Part shown: positions 1 to 8,011 of the stretch, one piece after another
How the letters are laid out: every line of letters starts with the position of its first letter
How positions within the stretch are numbered: position 1 is the first letter of the stretch
Translations under genes and position numbers: made by a program
Notes under the pieces: model-generated
Told to the model about the DNA's origin: nothing
Seen by the model: the letters and a program-made list of their open reading frames with translations, nothing else
Database searches by the model: none
Source of the DNA: RYN-111 sp963760125
GTDB taxonomy: Bacteria > Actinomycetota > Actinomycetes > Mycobacteriales > SCTD01
Direction: 5' to 3'
Assembly (NCBI GenBank): GCA_963760125.1
Contig: CAVXBV010000006.1
Coordinates: forward strand, 124,001-188,000
Length of the DNA: 64,000 bases

Positions 1-72
1 CGCCTGGAGGTGGACGAGGTCGAGCCGCGTCAGGGTGGTGCGCTCCCGCACGAGGTCGGCGAAGGTGGCCAC
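1..72 (-). CDS. PdtaS-like sensor histidine kinase, N-terminal fragment
   Basis: Only the first 24 codons lie in the window; the gene runs off its left edge. The reverse strand reads from a GTG at 72 and begins VATFADLVRERT, then TLTRLDLVHLQA. From memory this resembles the start of actinobacterial PdtaS-type cytosolic sensor kinases (GAF, PAS, HisKA_2), which begin with a short ATL-x-(D/E)LL-like stretch followed by HLQ before the GAF domain. No catalytic part is visible, so the call rests on N-terminal similarity alone. A TAGGCT hexamer ends 7 nt before the GTG, fitting a leaderless start and supporting the choice of this codon. Confidence 0.5.
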   Translation of the reverse strand, partial: MATFADLVRERTTLTRLDLVHLQA

Positions 73-79
73 GTGCCGC

Positions 80-89
80 AGCCTAGGGT
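80..89. promoter_or_regulatory. Overlapping divergent -10 elements, bioF and PdtaS-like gene
   Basis: On the plus strand TAGGGT (84-89) is followed by 6 nt and then the bioF GTG at 96. On the minus strand TAGGCT (85 down to 80) is followed by 7 nt and then the GTG at 72. The two hexamers share the base pairs at 84-85, so one symmetrical core (CCTAGG) can serve both directions. With 23 bp between the start codons there is no room for 5' leaders, so both transcripts should be leaderless. Inferred from spacing; no transcription start data. Confidence 0.5.
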
Positions 90-95
90 TGCGCT

Positions 96-1202
96 GTGGG
101 GGATCCCTGGCAGTGGTTGGACGTGGCGCGGGCAGACACGCGTGCCCGTGGCCTGCAGCGGCAGCTCGACCCGGAGCGGGGCCTGCTGGACCTGGCCTCC
201 AACGACTACCTCGGGCTGTCCCGCCACCCGGCGGTCCTCCAGGGGGCGTACGACGCCCTGCGCGCCTTCGGGGCCGGCGCCACCGGCTCCCGGCTGGTCA
301 CGGGCACCACGTCGCTGCACCTCGACCTCGAGGACGCCTTGGCGCAACGGACCGGGGCACCGGCAGCGCTGGTGTTCTCCTCCGGCTACCTCGCCAACCT
401 CGGCGCCGTCACGGCACTCTCCGGTCCCGGGACCCTGGTGGTGTCGGACGCTGCGAACCACGCCTCCCTCGTCGACGCGTGCCGGCTCTCTCGGGCGGAG
501 GTGGCGGTGGTAAACCACGCCGACCCGGACGCCGTCGACCGGGCGCTCGCGGGGCACCCGGGGCGGGGGCTGGTCGTGACGGACGCGGTCTTCTCCGTCG
601 ACGGGTCCGTGGCGCCGCTCGTGGCGCTGCACGAGGTGACGCGTCGGCACGGGGCGCTCCTGCTCGTGGACGAAGCCCATGGCCTCGGGGTGCTGGGTCC
701 CCGCGGAGCGGGTGCGTGCGCCGCCGTCGGTCTGGAGGTGGAGCCCGACGTGGTCCGGACCGTCACCCTGTCGAAGTCGCTGGGGTCCCAGGGCGGCGCG
801 GTCCTGGGGACCGCCGCTCTCCGCGACCACCTGATCGACACGGCGCGCGCCTTCATCTTCGACACCGGCCTGGCGCCGGCGTCCGCGGGTGCGGCCCTCG
901 CCGCCCTCGCGCTGGTGACCGACGAGCTCCTGGCGGACCTGGCCGGGATCAAGCGTCTGCTGTCGGAGCGGCTCGGCGTGCCGCCCACGCCCGGCGCCGT
1001 GATCTGCGTGCCGGTAGGAGATCCCCGCGTCGCTGTCGCGGCCCAGCAGGCCTGTCGCGAGGCAGGGATCCGGGTGGGCTGCTTTCGCCCGCCGTCGGTG
1101 CCCGCGGGCCAGTCGTGCCTGCGTCTCACGGCCCGCGCCGACCTGAGCCCCGACGACGTGGAGCGCGCGACCGAGATCGTCCGCCGGGCGGTGGCCGCGT
1201 GA
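96..1202 (+). CDS. bioF: 8-amino-7-oxononanoate synthase (BioF)
   Basis: PLP enzyme that condenses pimeloyl thioester with L-alanine to give 8-amino-7-oxononanoate, the first step of biotin ring assembly. The 368-residue product has the alpha-oxoamine synthase fold: LASNDYLGL near residue 33, DEAHGLGVLG near 192-201 with the PLP-contacting Asp and His, and TLSKSLGS with the Schiff-base lysine at about 227. Length is slightly below the usual ~385. The GTG start fits a leaderless mRNA (TAGGGT six nt upstream). It is the first gene of bioF-bioD-bioB-bioA, and its TGA overlaps the bioD GTG. Confidence 0.93.
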   Translation: MGDPWQWLDVARADTRARGLQRQLDPERGLLDLASNDYLGLSRHPAVLQGAYDALRAFGAGATGSRLVTGTTSLHLDLEDALAQRTGAPAALVFSSGYLANLGAVTALSGPGTLVVSDAANHASLVDACRLSRAEVAVVNHADPDAVDRALAGHPGRGLVVTDAVFSVDGSVAPLVALHEVTRRHGALLLVDEAHGLGVLGPRGAGACAAVGLEVEPDVVRTVTLSKSLGSQGGAVLGTAALRDHLIDTARAFIFDTGLAPASAGAALAALALVTDELLADLAGIKRLLSERLGVPPTPGAVICVPVGDPRVAVAAQQACREAGIRVGCFRPPSVPAGQSCLRLTARADLSPDDVERATEIVRRAVAA

Positions 1203-1906
1203 GCCTGCTGTTCGTCACCGGCACCGGGACCGGCGTCGGCAAGACGGTCGTGACCGCGGCCGTGGCCGCCCTCGCGCTGGGGCGTGGCCGGTGCACCGTC
1301 GTGAAGCCCGCGCAGACAGGGGCGGCGCCAGGAGAGGCCGGCGACCTGGCCGACGTCCAGCGGCTGGCCGGTCCCGTCGAGGTGCGCGAGCTGGTCCGCT
1401 ACCCCGACCCGCTCTCTCCTGCCGCCGCGGCCCGCCGGTCCGGCCGCGCGGCCCTCGACCCGGCGCTCTTCTACGACGTGGCACTGCGCCTCACGGACGG
1501 ACTGGTGCTCGTCGAGGGAGCCGGCGGCCTGCTGGTCCGGTTCGACGAGGAGGGCACCACGCTCGCGGACCTCGCCCGCGGGCTGCGCGCCCCCGTGCTC
1601 GTCGTCGTCGAGCCGGGGCTCGGGACGCTCAACCACACGGCCCTCACCCTCGAGGCGTTGGCCCATCGCGGGATCGAGCTGTCCGGCATCGTCCTCGGCT
1701 CGTGGCCCGAGGACCCCGGCCTGGCCGAGCGGGCCAACCTGCGCGACCTCGAGACCCTTGCCGCGCGCCCCCTCCTCGGCGCGCTCCCCGCCGGCGTCGG
1801 TGACCTGGACCAGGGCGCCTTCCTCGACGTCGCCCGGGCCGGACTCGGCCCCCAGCTCGGCGGCACGTGGGACGCCCGCGCCTTCCGCGCCCGCTGGGAC
1901 GCCTGA
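1199..1906 (+). CDS. bioD: Dethiobiotin synthetase (BioD)
   Basis: ATP-dependent carboxylase that closes the ureido ring of 7,8-diaminopelargonate to give dethiobiotin. The 235-residue product starts SLLFVTGTGTGVGKT after the initiator, with the P-loop at residues 8-16, followed by VVKPAQTG (substrate and Mg site) and VEGAGGLLV around residue 105. The GTG at 1199 overlaps the bioF stop (GTGA), the arrangement used again at bioB/bioA. No competing start lies nearby. Translational coupling with bioF is likely. Confidence 0.92.
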   Translation: MSLLFVTGTGTGVGKTVVTAAVAALALGRGRCTVVKPAQTGAAPGEAGDLADVQRLAGPVEVRELVRYPDPLSPAAAARRSGRAALDPALFYDVALRLTDGLVLVEGAGGLLVRFDEEGTTLADLARGLRAPVLVVVEPGLGTLNHTALTLEALAHRGIELSGIVLGSWPEDPGLAERANLRDLETLAARPLLGALPAGVGDLDQGAFLDVARAGLGPQLGGTWDARAFRARWDA

Positions 1907-1930
1907 ACCGCCCGACACCGACATGGCAGG

Positions 1931-2944
1931 ATGCGTCGCGTGACTGAGCTGCTGACCGACCTGCTGGAGACCGTCCGCGAGCAGGTGCTCGACCGGGGGG
2001 TCGGGCTGACCGAGGAGCAGGCCCTCGCCTGCCTGCAGCTGCCCGTCGAGCGGCTGCCCGAGCTGCTGCAGCTCGCCCACGAGGTGCGGATGACCCACTG
2101 CGGCCCCGAGGTGGAGGTCGAGGGGATCATCAGCCTCAAGACCGGCGGGTGCATCGAGGACTGCCACTTCTGCAGCCAGTCGGGTCTGTTCCTCTCCCCC
2201 GTGCGCGCCGCCTGGCTCGACATCCCGTCCCTGGTCAAGGCCGCCGTGGAGACCCGCGCCACGGGCGCCACGGAGTTCTGCATCGTCGCGGCGGTCCGCG
2301 GGCCGGACGCCAAGCTCATGGAGCAGATCGCTCTCGGTGTCGCCGCGATCCGCGAGGCGGTCGACATCCAGATCGCCTGCTCCCTCGGCATGCTCACCCA
2401 GGAGCAGGTGGACGAGCTCACGGCCCTGGGCGTGCACCGCTACAACCACAACCTCGAGACCGCCCGCTCGCACTTCCCGAACGTCGTGACCACCCACACC
2501 TGGGAGGAGCGGTTCGAGACCCTGCGAATGGTGCGCGAGGCGGGCATGGAGGTCTGCTGCGGCGGCATCCTCGGCATGGGAGAGACGCTCGAGCAGCGTG
2601 CGGAGTTCGCCGCCCAGCTCGCGGCGATCGAGCCGGACGAGGTGCCCCTCAACTTCCTGAACCCCCGCCCCGGTACGCCGTTCGGTGACCTGCCGGTGCT
2701 CGAGGCCAACGAGGCCCTGCAGGCGATCGCGGTCTTCCGGCTGACGATGCCCCGCACGATCCTGCGCTTTGCCGGCGGCCGCGAGATCACGCTCGGCGAC
2801 CTCGCCAAGGACGGCATGCTCGGCGGCATCAACGCCGTCATCGTCGGCAACTACCTCACGACCTTGGGCCGCCCGGCGACCGAGGACCTCGACATGCTGG
2901 CCGACCTGAAGATGCCGTTGAAGGGCCTGTCGGCTTCGCTGTGA
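1931..2944 (+). CDS. bioB: Biotin synthase (BioB), radical SAM
   Basis: Inserts sulfur into dethiobiotin to make biotin. The 337-residue protein has the radical SAM cluster motif C-IED-C-HF-C at Cys74, Cys78 and Cys81, then the barrel segments YNHNLET and GGILGMGET and the second-cluster region. Two starts are possible: ATG at 1931 or GTG at 1940 (giving VTELLTDLL); neither has a strong ribosome site. A 24-nt gap separates it from bioD, and it overlaps bioA by GTGA. A protein with a BsaP-like tail, possibly needed by this enzyme, lies 5 kb downstream at 8012-8641. Confidence 0.95.
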   Translation: MRRVTELLTDLLETVREQVLDRGVGLTEEQALACLQLPVERLPELLQLAHEVRMTHCGPEVEVEGIISLKTGGCIEDCHFCSQSGLFLSPVRAAWLDIPSLVKAAVETRATGATEFCIVAAVRGPDAKLMEQIALGVAAIREAVDIQIACSLGMLTQEQVDELTALGVHRYNHNLETARSHFPNVVTTHTWEERFETLRMVREAGMEVCCGGILGMGETLEQRAEFAAQLAAIEPDEVPLNFLNPRPGTPFGDLPVLEANEALQAIAVFRLTMPRTILRFAGGREITLGDLAKDGMLGGINAVIVGNYLTTLGRPATEDLDMLADLKMPLKGLSASL

Positions 2945-4158
2945 GCCTGGTCGACCGGGACCGCGCCCACCTCTGGCACCCCTACGCCCCGGTGCGCGCG
3001 CATCCGCTGTACGGCGTGGTGGCCGCCGAAGGCACGCGGCTGACCCTGGAGGACGGCCGGACCGTCGTGGACGGGATGTCGTCGTGGTGGGCCGCCATCC
3101 ACGGCTACCGCCACCCCGTCCTCGACGCGGCGCTCCACAGCCAGGTCGACCGGTTCAGCCACGTCATGTTCGGGGGGCTGACCCACGAGCCGGCCGTTGC
3201 CCTCGCCGAGCTGCTCACGTCGATCCATCCGCTTCAGCGGGTGTTCCTGGCCGACTCCGGCTCCGTGGCGGTCGAGGTCGCCCTCAAGCTCGCCGTCCAG
3301 GCCACCGGGGTCCCCCGGGTCCTGACGGTCCGGGGCGGCTACCACGGGGACACCGCCGGCGCGATGGCCGTGACCGATCCCGACGGCATGCACGGCGCCT
3401 TTCGCTCCTACGTCGTGGAGCACGTCTTCGTCGAGCGCCCGCGTCCGACGTACGACCAGGAGTGCACGGACGCGGACCTGGAGCCGTTGGCCAAGGCCCT
3501 CGCCTCCGGACCGTTCGCCGCCGTCATCATCGAGCCCATCGTGCAAGGAGCCGGCGGGATGCGGTGGTACTCCCCCGACTACCTGCGCGGCCTGGTCCGG
3601 CTGGCGCGCGCGCACGGTGCGCTGGTGGTCTTCGACGAGATCGCCACCGGCTTCGGTCGGACCGGACAGCTGTGGGGCATGGACCACGCTGGGGTGGTGC
3701 CCGACATCGCCTGCCTCGGCAAGGCCCTCACCGGCGGGACCATGACGCTCGGTGCGGTGCTGTGCAGCGACGAGGTCGCGGCGCGCGTCGAGGGGCCCCT
3801 GATGCACGGGCCGACGTTCATGGGAAACCCCCTCGCCTGCGCGGTGGCTCACGCGAGCGTCTCGCTGCTGCTGTCGCAGGACTGGCGGGGCACCGTCGCG
3901 AGGATCTCCGAGCAGCTCGTCGCTGGGCTGGCGCCGGCGCGGGAGCTGGCCGGTGTCGCCGACGTCCGCGTGCTGGGGGCCATCGGCGTCATCGAGCTCG
4001 ACGAGCCGTGCGACATGGCGGCGCTCCAGCCGCGCCTGGTCGAGCTCGGCGCGTGGGTGCGTCCGTTCGGTCGGCTGGTCTACACGATGCCGCCGTACGT
4101 CAGCACCGCCGAGGACGTCGCGACGGTCACCGGTGCGATGGTCACGGCACTGGCGTGA
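2941..4158 (+). CDS. bioA: Adenosylmethionine-8-amino-7-oxononanoate transaminase (BioA)
   Basis: Class III PLP aminotransferase that uses SAM as amino donor to convert KAPA to 7,8-diaminopelargonate. The 405-residue product begins DRAHLWHPYAP, typical of BioA, and carries the SWWAAIHGY substrate loop near residue 50, VFDEIATGFGRTG (PLP Asp) and LGKALTGG with the PLP lysine at about 261. It completes the KAPA-to-biotin set here; genes for the pimelate moiety (bioC, bioH, bioI, bioW) are not in the window. The GTG at 2941 overlaps the bioB stop, and the stop overlaps the tag start. Confidence 0.94.
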   Translation: MSLVDRDRAHLWHPYAPVRAHPLYGVVAAEGTRLTLEDGRTVVDGMSSWWAAIHGYRHPVLDAALHSQVDRFSHVMFGGLTHEPAVALAELLTSIHPLQRVFLADSGSVAVEVALKLAVQATGVPRVLTVRGGYHGDTAGAMAVTDPDGMHGAFRSYVVEHVFVERPRPTYDQECTDADLEPLAKALASGPFAAVIIEPIVQGAGGMRWYSPDYLRGLVRLARAHGALVVFDEIATGFGRTGQLWGMDHAGVVPDIACLGKALTGGTMTLGAVLCSDEVAARVEGPLMHGPTFMGNPLACAVAHASVSLLLSQDWRGTVARISEQLVAGLAPARELAGVADVRVLGAIGVIELDEPCDMAALQPRLVELGAWVRPFGRLVYTMPPYVSTAEDVATVTGAMVTALA

Positions 4159-4712
4159 GGTGCTTCGGCGAGGGTGACCCGCTGTACGAGAGCTACCACG
4201 ACAGCGAGTGGGGTCGGCCCCAGCGGACCACGCGCCAGCTCTACGAGAAGATCTGCCTCGAGGGCATGCAGGCCGGACTCGCGTGGATCACGGTGCTGCG
4301 CAAGCGCGAGGCGTTCCGCGAGGTGTTCGGCGACTTCGACCCGGTGTACGTCGCGACGCTGGACGTCGAGCCGCTGCTGCACGACGCGCGCCTCATCCGC
4401 GCGCGCGCCAAGCTCCAGGCCTGCGTGACCAACGCGCGCGCCGTCCTGAACCTGGACGTCGACCTCGTCGAGCTCATCTGGGGCTACCGGGTGGACGGCC
4501 CGGCACCCGCCTCGTGGAACCACGTGCCCGCGACCACGCCGGGGTCCGTGGAGCTCGCCAAGGCCCTGAAGCGCAGGGGGTTCGTGTTCGTCGGTCCGAC
4601 GACGGCGTACTCCCTGATGCAGGCCTGCGGCGTGGTCGACGACCACCTCGCAGCGTGCCCCGTGCGCGATCAGGTCGAGCAACTCCGGACGTTGATCTTG
4701 CCCCAGGCGTAG
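4155..4712 (+). CDS. tag: DNA-3-methyladenine glycosylase I (Tag)
   Basis: Excises 3-methyladenine from alkylated DNA. The 185-residue protein matches Tag throughout: RCFGEGDPLYESYHDSEWG at the N-terminus, KICLEGMQAGLAWITVL with the base-binding Glu36, and the C-terminal VVDDHLAACPVR. Cys3, His15, His164 and Cys168 correspond to the four zinc ligands of E. coli Tag. The GTG at 4155 overlaps the bioA TGA, so it is probably translated from the biotin message, although no functional link is known. The reading frame stays open far upstream, but homology begins only at this codon. Confidence 0.9.
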   Translation: MRCFGEGDPLYESYHDSEWGRPQRTTRQLYEKICLEGMQAGLAWITVLRKREAFREVFGDFDPVYVATLDVEPLLHDARLIRARAKLQACVTNARAVLNLDVDLVELIWGYRVDGPAPASWNHVPATTPGSVELAKALKRRGFVFVGPTTAYSLMQACGVVDDHLAACPVRDQVEQLRTLILPQA

Positions 4713-4715
4713 CGT
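4710..4715 (+). promoter_or_regulatory. -10 element for leaderless GGDEF-EAL gene
   Basis: TAGCGT, overlapping the tag stop codon, is followed by exactly 7 nt and then the GTG at 4723. This matches the TANNNT-N6/7-start pattern seen at several other genes here. It would give the signalling gene its own promoter within an otherwise contiguous plus-strand run. Confidence 0.4.
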
Positions 4716-4722
4716 CGCGGTC

Positions 4723-6840
4723 GTGGCTCCCGACGTGGACTTCAGCGATGCCGATCTGAGGCAGTTCGCCGCCATCTCCACCGCCCTTCTCACCATCACG
4801 GACCTGCGCGGGGAGATCCTCTCCGTGAGCCCTTCCTGGCGCGAGGCGCTGGGCTGGCGCCTCGAGGAGGTCCTGGGCCACAACTTCGTGGAGTTCCTCC
4901 ACCCGGAGGACGTGGAGCGGACCTTGGCGGCGTTCGCGGCGGATCCCGCTCAGCGCGCGCTGGTGAACCGCTACCGGCACGCCGACGGCTCGTTCCGCAC
5001 CCTGCAGTGGTCCACGGGGTCCGACGGTCACCGGGTCTGGGGGCTCGCCCGCGACCTCACGCTGCCGATGCGGCAGGCCCAGCAGCAGAAGGCCGTCGCC
5101 GACCTGGGCAGGCTGGCGCTCGAGGCGACACCGCACGAGGTCCTGCTCCGCGAGGTCGTCGATGCCGTCCGTCTGGCGCTGTCAGTGCCGATTGTCTGCG
5201 TGCTCGCTACCGAGGGGGTCGGCGAGCAGCTGCGCATCTGCGAGGCGGCCGGCTTCGGGACCGGTGACGGGCCGCACGGGTTCGTCGCTCTGGACGCGAG
5301 CACCGTGTCCGGTCGCGCCGCGCTCACCGGCGCCCCGGCGCTGTCCTCGGACGTCCTCGACGTCCCCTCGCCGCACCCGCTGCAGGTCCAGGCGGGCGCC
5401 CGCGGTGCCGTCGCCGTCCCCATCCGGGTCCGGGTCGGCGTCTGGGGGTCGCTGGGGTGCGCGGACACCTGGCCGCGCACCTTCGACGGCGCGGACGTCG
5501 CGTTCCTCGAGCAGGTCGCGCACATCGTCGGAGCGGCGACCGAGCGCCTGTCTGCTGAGGAACGCCTCCAGCACCTCGCGACCCATGACAGCCTGACCGA
5601 CCTGCCCAACCGGGACCTGCTGCGCCTGCGCCTCGAGGGTGCCCTCGACCCGTCGATCCCCCGCGGCGGTCCGATCGGGCTGCTGTTGTGCGACCTGAAC
5701 GGCTTCAAGGACGTGAACGACTCACTGGGCCACGCGGCCGGCGACGAGGTGCTGCGTCAGCTCGCCGGTCGCCTGCAGTCAGCCGTCGGCCCCCTCGACA
5801 CCGTGGCCCGCCTCGGCGGGGACGAGTTCGCCATCTGCATCGTCGGTCGCGAGACCGAGATCGATGTGCTGGGGGTCGCCGACGAGATCGTCCGCTGCAT
5901 GCGGCCCCCGTTCCCCGTCGCGGACCTGCAGGTGACGCTCTCGACGAGCATCGGCGTGGTGGTCAGCCCCCGGCACGGGGACGACACGTCGACCTTGATG
6001 AGGCACGCCGACATCGCGATGTACCGCGCCAAGGCGCGCGGCCTGGGGTGGAGCCTGTACGACCCACAGCTCGACGAGGCCAAGGCAGAACGCCTGGCCC
6101 TCACCACCGAGCTGCGCAGTGCCATCGAGACCGGTGGACTGAGGGTTCACTACCAGCCGGTCGTCGACCTCGCGACCGGCCGGTTGCACGCCCTCGAGGC
6201 GCTCTGCCGCTGGCCGCACGAGGGTCGCGGAGCCGTGCCACCCAGCCGCTTCGTGCCGCTCGCGGAGCAGACCGGAACGATCCTGCCGCTGACCGAGTGG
6301 GTGCTGCAGCAGGTGATCAGCGACGCGCGCTCCTGGCGGGCAGCGGGACACGACCTGCGCTGCTCGGTCAACCTCAGCATGGCCGCCGTGGCCGACACGG
6401 CGCTGAGCGCTGACCTGCTCGACCAGCTGATCGAGGTCGCCGACCTGATCACCGTCGAGATCACCGAGTCCTGGCTGGTCGACGACCACGGCCGCGGGGT
6501 CATCGCGAAGCTCTCGTCCAACGGGGTGCGGCTGTCCCTCGACGACTTCGGGACCGGCTTCTCCTCGCTCGCCTCCCTGCACCGTTTCCCCGTGCAGCAG
6601 GTGAAGCTCGACCGCGCGTTCGTCCTCGGTCTGGACGGACCGCGGGGCGATCAGGTCCTGCTGGCGATGACCCAGCTGGGTCACGCGCTGGGGATGGAGG
6701 TCGTCGCCGAGGGAGTGGAGGAGGAGGCCACCGTCGCGCGACTGCGCGCCAGCGGCCTGCTCTGGGGCCAGGGGTTCCTGTGGTCCCCCGCCCTCCCCGC
6801 GGACGAGCTCGGTCCGTGGCTGGCCACCTTCCCGACCTGA
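4723..6840 (+). CDS. PAS-GAF-GGDEF-EAL cyclic-di-GMP turnover protein
   Basis: A 705-residue cytosolic protein with no membrane segment. Order: PAS (about 10-115, WREALGWRLEEVLGHNF), GAF (about 125-275), GGDEF (about 285-445), EAL (about 455-700). The cyclase motif GGDEF at 365-369 is intact, while the RxxD inhibitory site is absent (GPLD instead). The EAL side keeps E492-A-L, the NLS Asn, ITES, DDFGTG at 607-612, KLD and EGVE at 663-666. Both diguanylate cyclase and phosphodiesterase activity are therefore possible, with PAS and GAF presumably sensing ligands. Compare the 34154-36412 protein, whose EAL is degraded. Confidence 0.9.
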   Translation: MAPDVDFSDADLRQFAAISTALLTITDLRGEILSVSPSWREALGWRLEEVLGHNFVEFLHPEDVERTLAAFAADPAQRALVNRYRHADGSFRTLQWSTGSDGHRVWGLARDLTLPMRQAQQQKAVADLGRLALEATPHEVLLREVVDAVRLALSVPIVCVLATEGVGEQLRICEAAGFGTGDGPHGFVALDASTVSGRAALTGAPALSSDVLDVPSPHPLQVQAGARGAVAVPIRVRVGVWGSLGCADTWPRTFDGADVAFLEQVAHIVGAATERLSAEERLQHLATHDSLTDLPNRDLLRLRLEGALDPSIPRGGPIGLLLCDLNGFKDVNDSLGHAAGDEVLRQLAGRLQSAVGPLDTVARLGGDEFAICIVGRETEIDVLGVADEIVRCMRPPFPVADLQVTLSTSIGVVVSPRHGDDTSTLMRHADIAMYRAKARGLGWSLYDPQLDEAKAERLALTTELRSAIETGGLRVHYQPVVDLATGRLHALEALCRWPHEGRGAVPPSRFVPLAEQTGTILPLTEWVLQQVISDARSWRAAGHDLRCSVNLSMAAVADTALSADLLDQLIEVADLITVEITESWLVDDHGRGVIAKLSSNGVRLSLDDFGTGFSSLASLHRFPVQQVKLDRAFVLGLDGPRGDQVLLAMTQLGHALGMEVVAEGVEEEATVARLRASGLLWGQGFLWSPALPADELGPWLATFPT

Positions 6841-6845
6841 CCGCG

Positions 6846-7802
6846 TCAGCCGCCGGAGAAGGCGCGGGCGTATGCCGACGGTGTCGTCCCGCGCTCGCGG
6901 GCGAAGGCGGCGCGGAGGGTCGCCGCCGACCCGAACCCGGAGCGACGGGCCACCTCCTCGACCGACGTCCCCTGCTCGAGAAGGCGCTGCGCGAACCCGA
7001 CGCGCTGGGCCAGCACCCACGCATGCGGAGTCGTGCCGGTGGCGTCGCGGAAGCGGCGGGCGAAGGTCCGTGCTGACATGAGCGAGCGGCGGGCCAGCGC
7101 CTCCACGGACAGGTCCTCGGCGAGGTGCTCGGTCATCCAGTCCAGCAGCGCGGCCACGTGGTCAGTACCCGCGCGCCGGTCCAGCGGGACCGGCGTCTCG
7201 ACGTACTGAGCCTGCCCGCCCTCCCGGAACGGGGAGACCACCATGCGGCGGGCGAGAGCGTTCGCGACCGTCACGCCGTGGGCTTGGCGGACGACGTGCA
7301 GGCACGCGTCGATGCCGGCCGCGGTGCCTGCCGACGTCACGATCGGACCGTCCTCGACGTAGAGCAGGTCCGGCGCGACGTCGATGAGCGGGTACCGCTC
7401 CGCCAGCGCTGCGGCGTGCCGCCAGTGCGTCGTCGCCCGCCGGCCGTCCAGCACCCCCGCAGCGGCCAGCACGAAGGCGCCACTGCACACCGACAGCACG
7501 CGGGCACCTCGGTGCACGGCGTCGCGCACGGCCTCGAGCAGGGCCTCAGGGGGCTGCTCGTCGACCGAGCGCCAGGCCGGGACGCAGACCAGGTCGGCGG
7601 TCGCCATCCGCTCCAGCCCGTGGTCGGTGTCGAGCCGGAAGCCCTGGCCGGAGGTCAACGGGGGCGGTTCACCGGCGACGACGGCGAAGTCGTAGGAGGG
7701 CATCCCCTGCTCGCGGCGATCGAGCCCGAACACCTCGCAGACCACACCGAGCTCGAACGCCGCGAACCCCTCGCACACGACCGCCACCACGTCCCGGAGC
7801 AT
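6846..7802 (-). CDS. GlxA-type regulator: DJ-1/PfpI domain plus AraC HTH
   Basis: A 318-residue transcription factor. Residues 1-170 form a DJ-1/PfpI (glutamine amidotransferase-like) domain beginning MLRDVVAVVCEGFAAFELG, with the nucleophile-elbow sequence SVCSGAFVLAAAG. The C-terminal ~100 residues are an AraC double HTH (LSVEALARRSLMSARTFARRF and VEEVARRSGFGSAATLRAAF). The frame stays open upstream, but homology starts at the ATG at 7802, which also has CATCCT seven nt upstream. Ligand unknown. It is divergent from the small membrane protein at 7885, with an inverted repeat between them. Confidence 0.85.
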   Translation of the reverse strand: MLRDVVAVVCEGFAAFELGVVCEVFGLDRREQGMPSYDFAVVAGEPPPLTSGQGFRLDTDHGLERMATADLVCVPAWRSVDEQPPEALLEAVRDAVHRGARVLSVCSGAFVLAAAGVLDGRRATTHWRHAAALAERYPLIDVAPDLLYVEDGPIVTSAGTAAGIDACLHVVRQAHGVTVANALARRMVVSPFREGGQAQYVETPVPLDRRAGTDHVAALLDWMTEHLAEDLSVEALARRSLMSARTFARRFRDATGTTPHAWVLAQRVGFAQRLLEQGTSVEEVARRSGFGSAATLRAAFARERGTTPSAYARAFSGG

Positions 7803-7813
7803 GCCTACCAGGA

Positions 7814-7848
7814 TGGCAGGTTCTTGTCGGTCATGCACGTTTCTGCCA
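7814..7848. promoter_or_regulatory. Inverted repeat TGGCAG-N23-CTGCCA, candidate operator
   Basis: TGGCAG at 7814-7819 and CTGCCA at 7843-7848 are perfect inverted half-sites with 29 bp between centres, close to three helical turns. The site lies between the divergent GlxA-type regulator (start 7802) and the 38-residue protein (start 7885). The proximal half touches the regulator's proposed -10 (7810-7815). Autoregulation by the AraC-type protein is the natural reading, inferred only from position and symmetry. Confidence 0.4.
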
Positions 7849-7884
7849 CTGGTGGCCGACCTTCGCGCCGCACAGACTGCCGTC

Positions 7885-8001
7885 ATGACGATCTTGGTGC
7901 TCCCTCTGGTGGTGGTCCTGCTCGCTCTCCTGGCGCCGCGGTACGGCGCCGACACCCGGGACGGGAGGGACTGGCAGCCGCCGCGCTGCTGCGGCTGCTA
8001 G
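7885..8001 (+). CDS. Small single-pass membrane protein, 38 residues
   Basis: A 38-residue ORF: one hydrophobic helix (MTILVLPLVVVLLALLAP) followed by RYGADTRDGRDW and a Cys-rich tail ending CCGC. Short proteins with a membrane helix followed by GADTRDGRDW are, to my recollection, widespread in actinobacteria with no assigned function. CAGACT lies six nt before the ATG, fitting a leaderless mRNA. The longer in-frame ORF from 7801 overlaps the operator region and is less likely. The next gene starts 10 nt after its stop. Confidence 0.6.
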   Translation: MTILVLPLVVVLLALLAPRYGADTRDGRDWQPPRCCGC

Positions 8002-8011
8002 ACACTGGCGC

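Noticed and set aside
1905..1930. TGAAC next to the bioB start as half of a BioQ-type operator
   Set aside because: The second half (GTTCA) is missing at the required spacing.
386..2497. 703-codon minus-strand frame over the biotin genes
   Set aside because: It is a shadow of bioF, bioD and bioB, which have complete motifs on the plus strand; long antisense frames are expected at this GC content.
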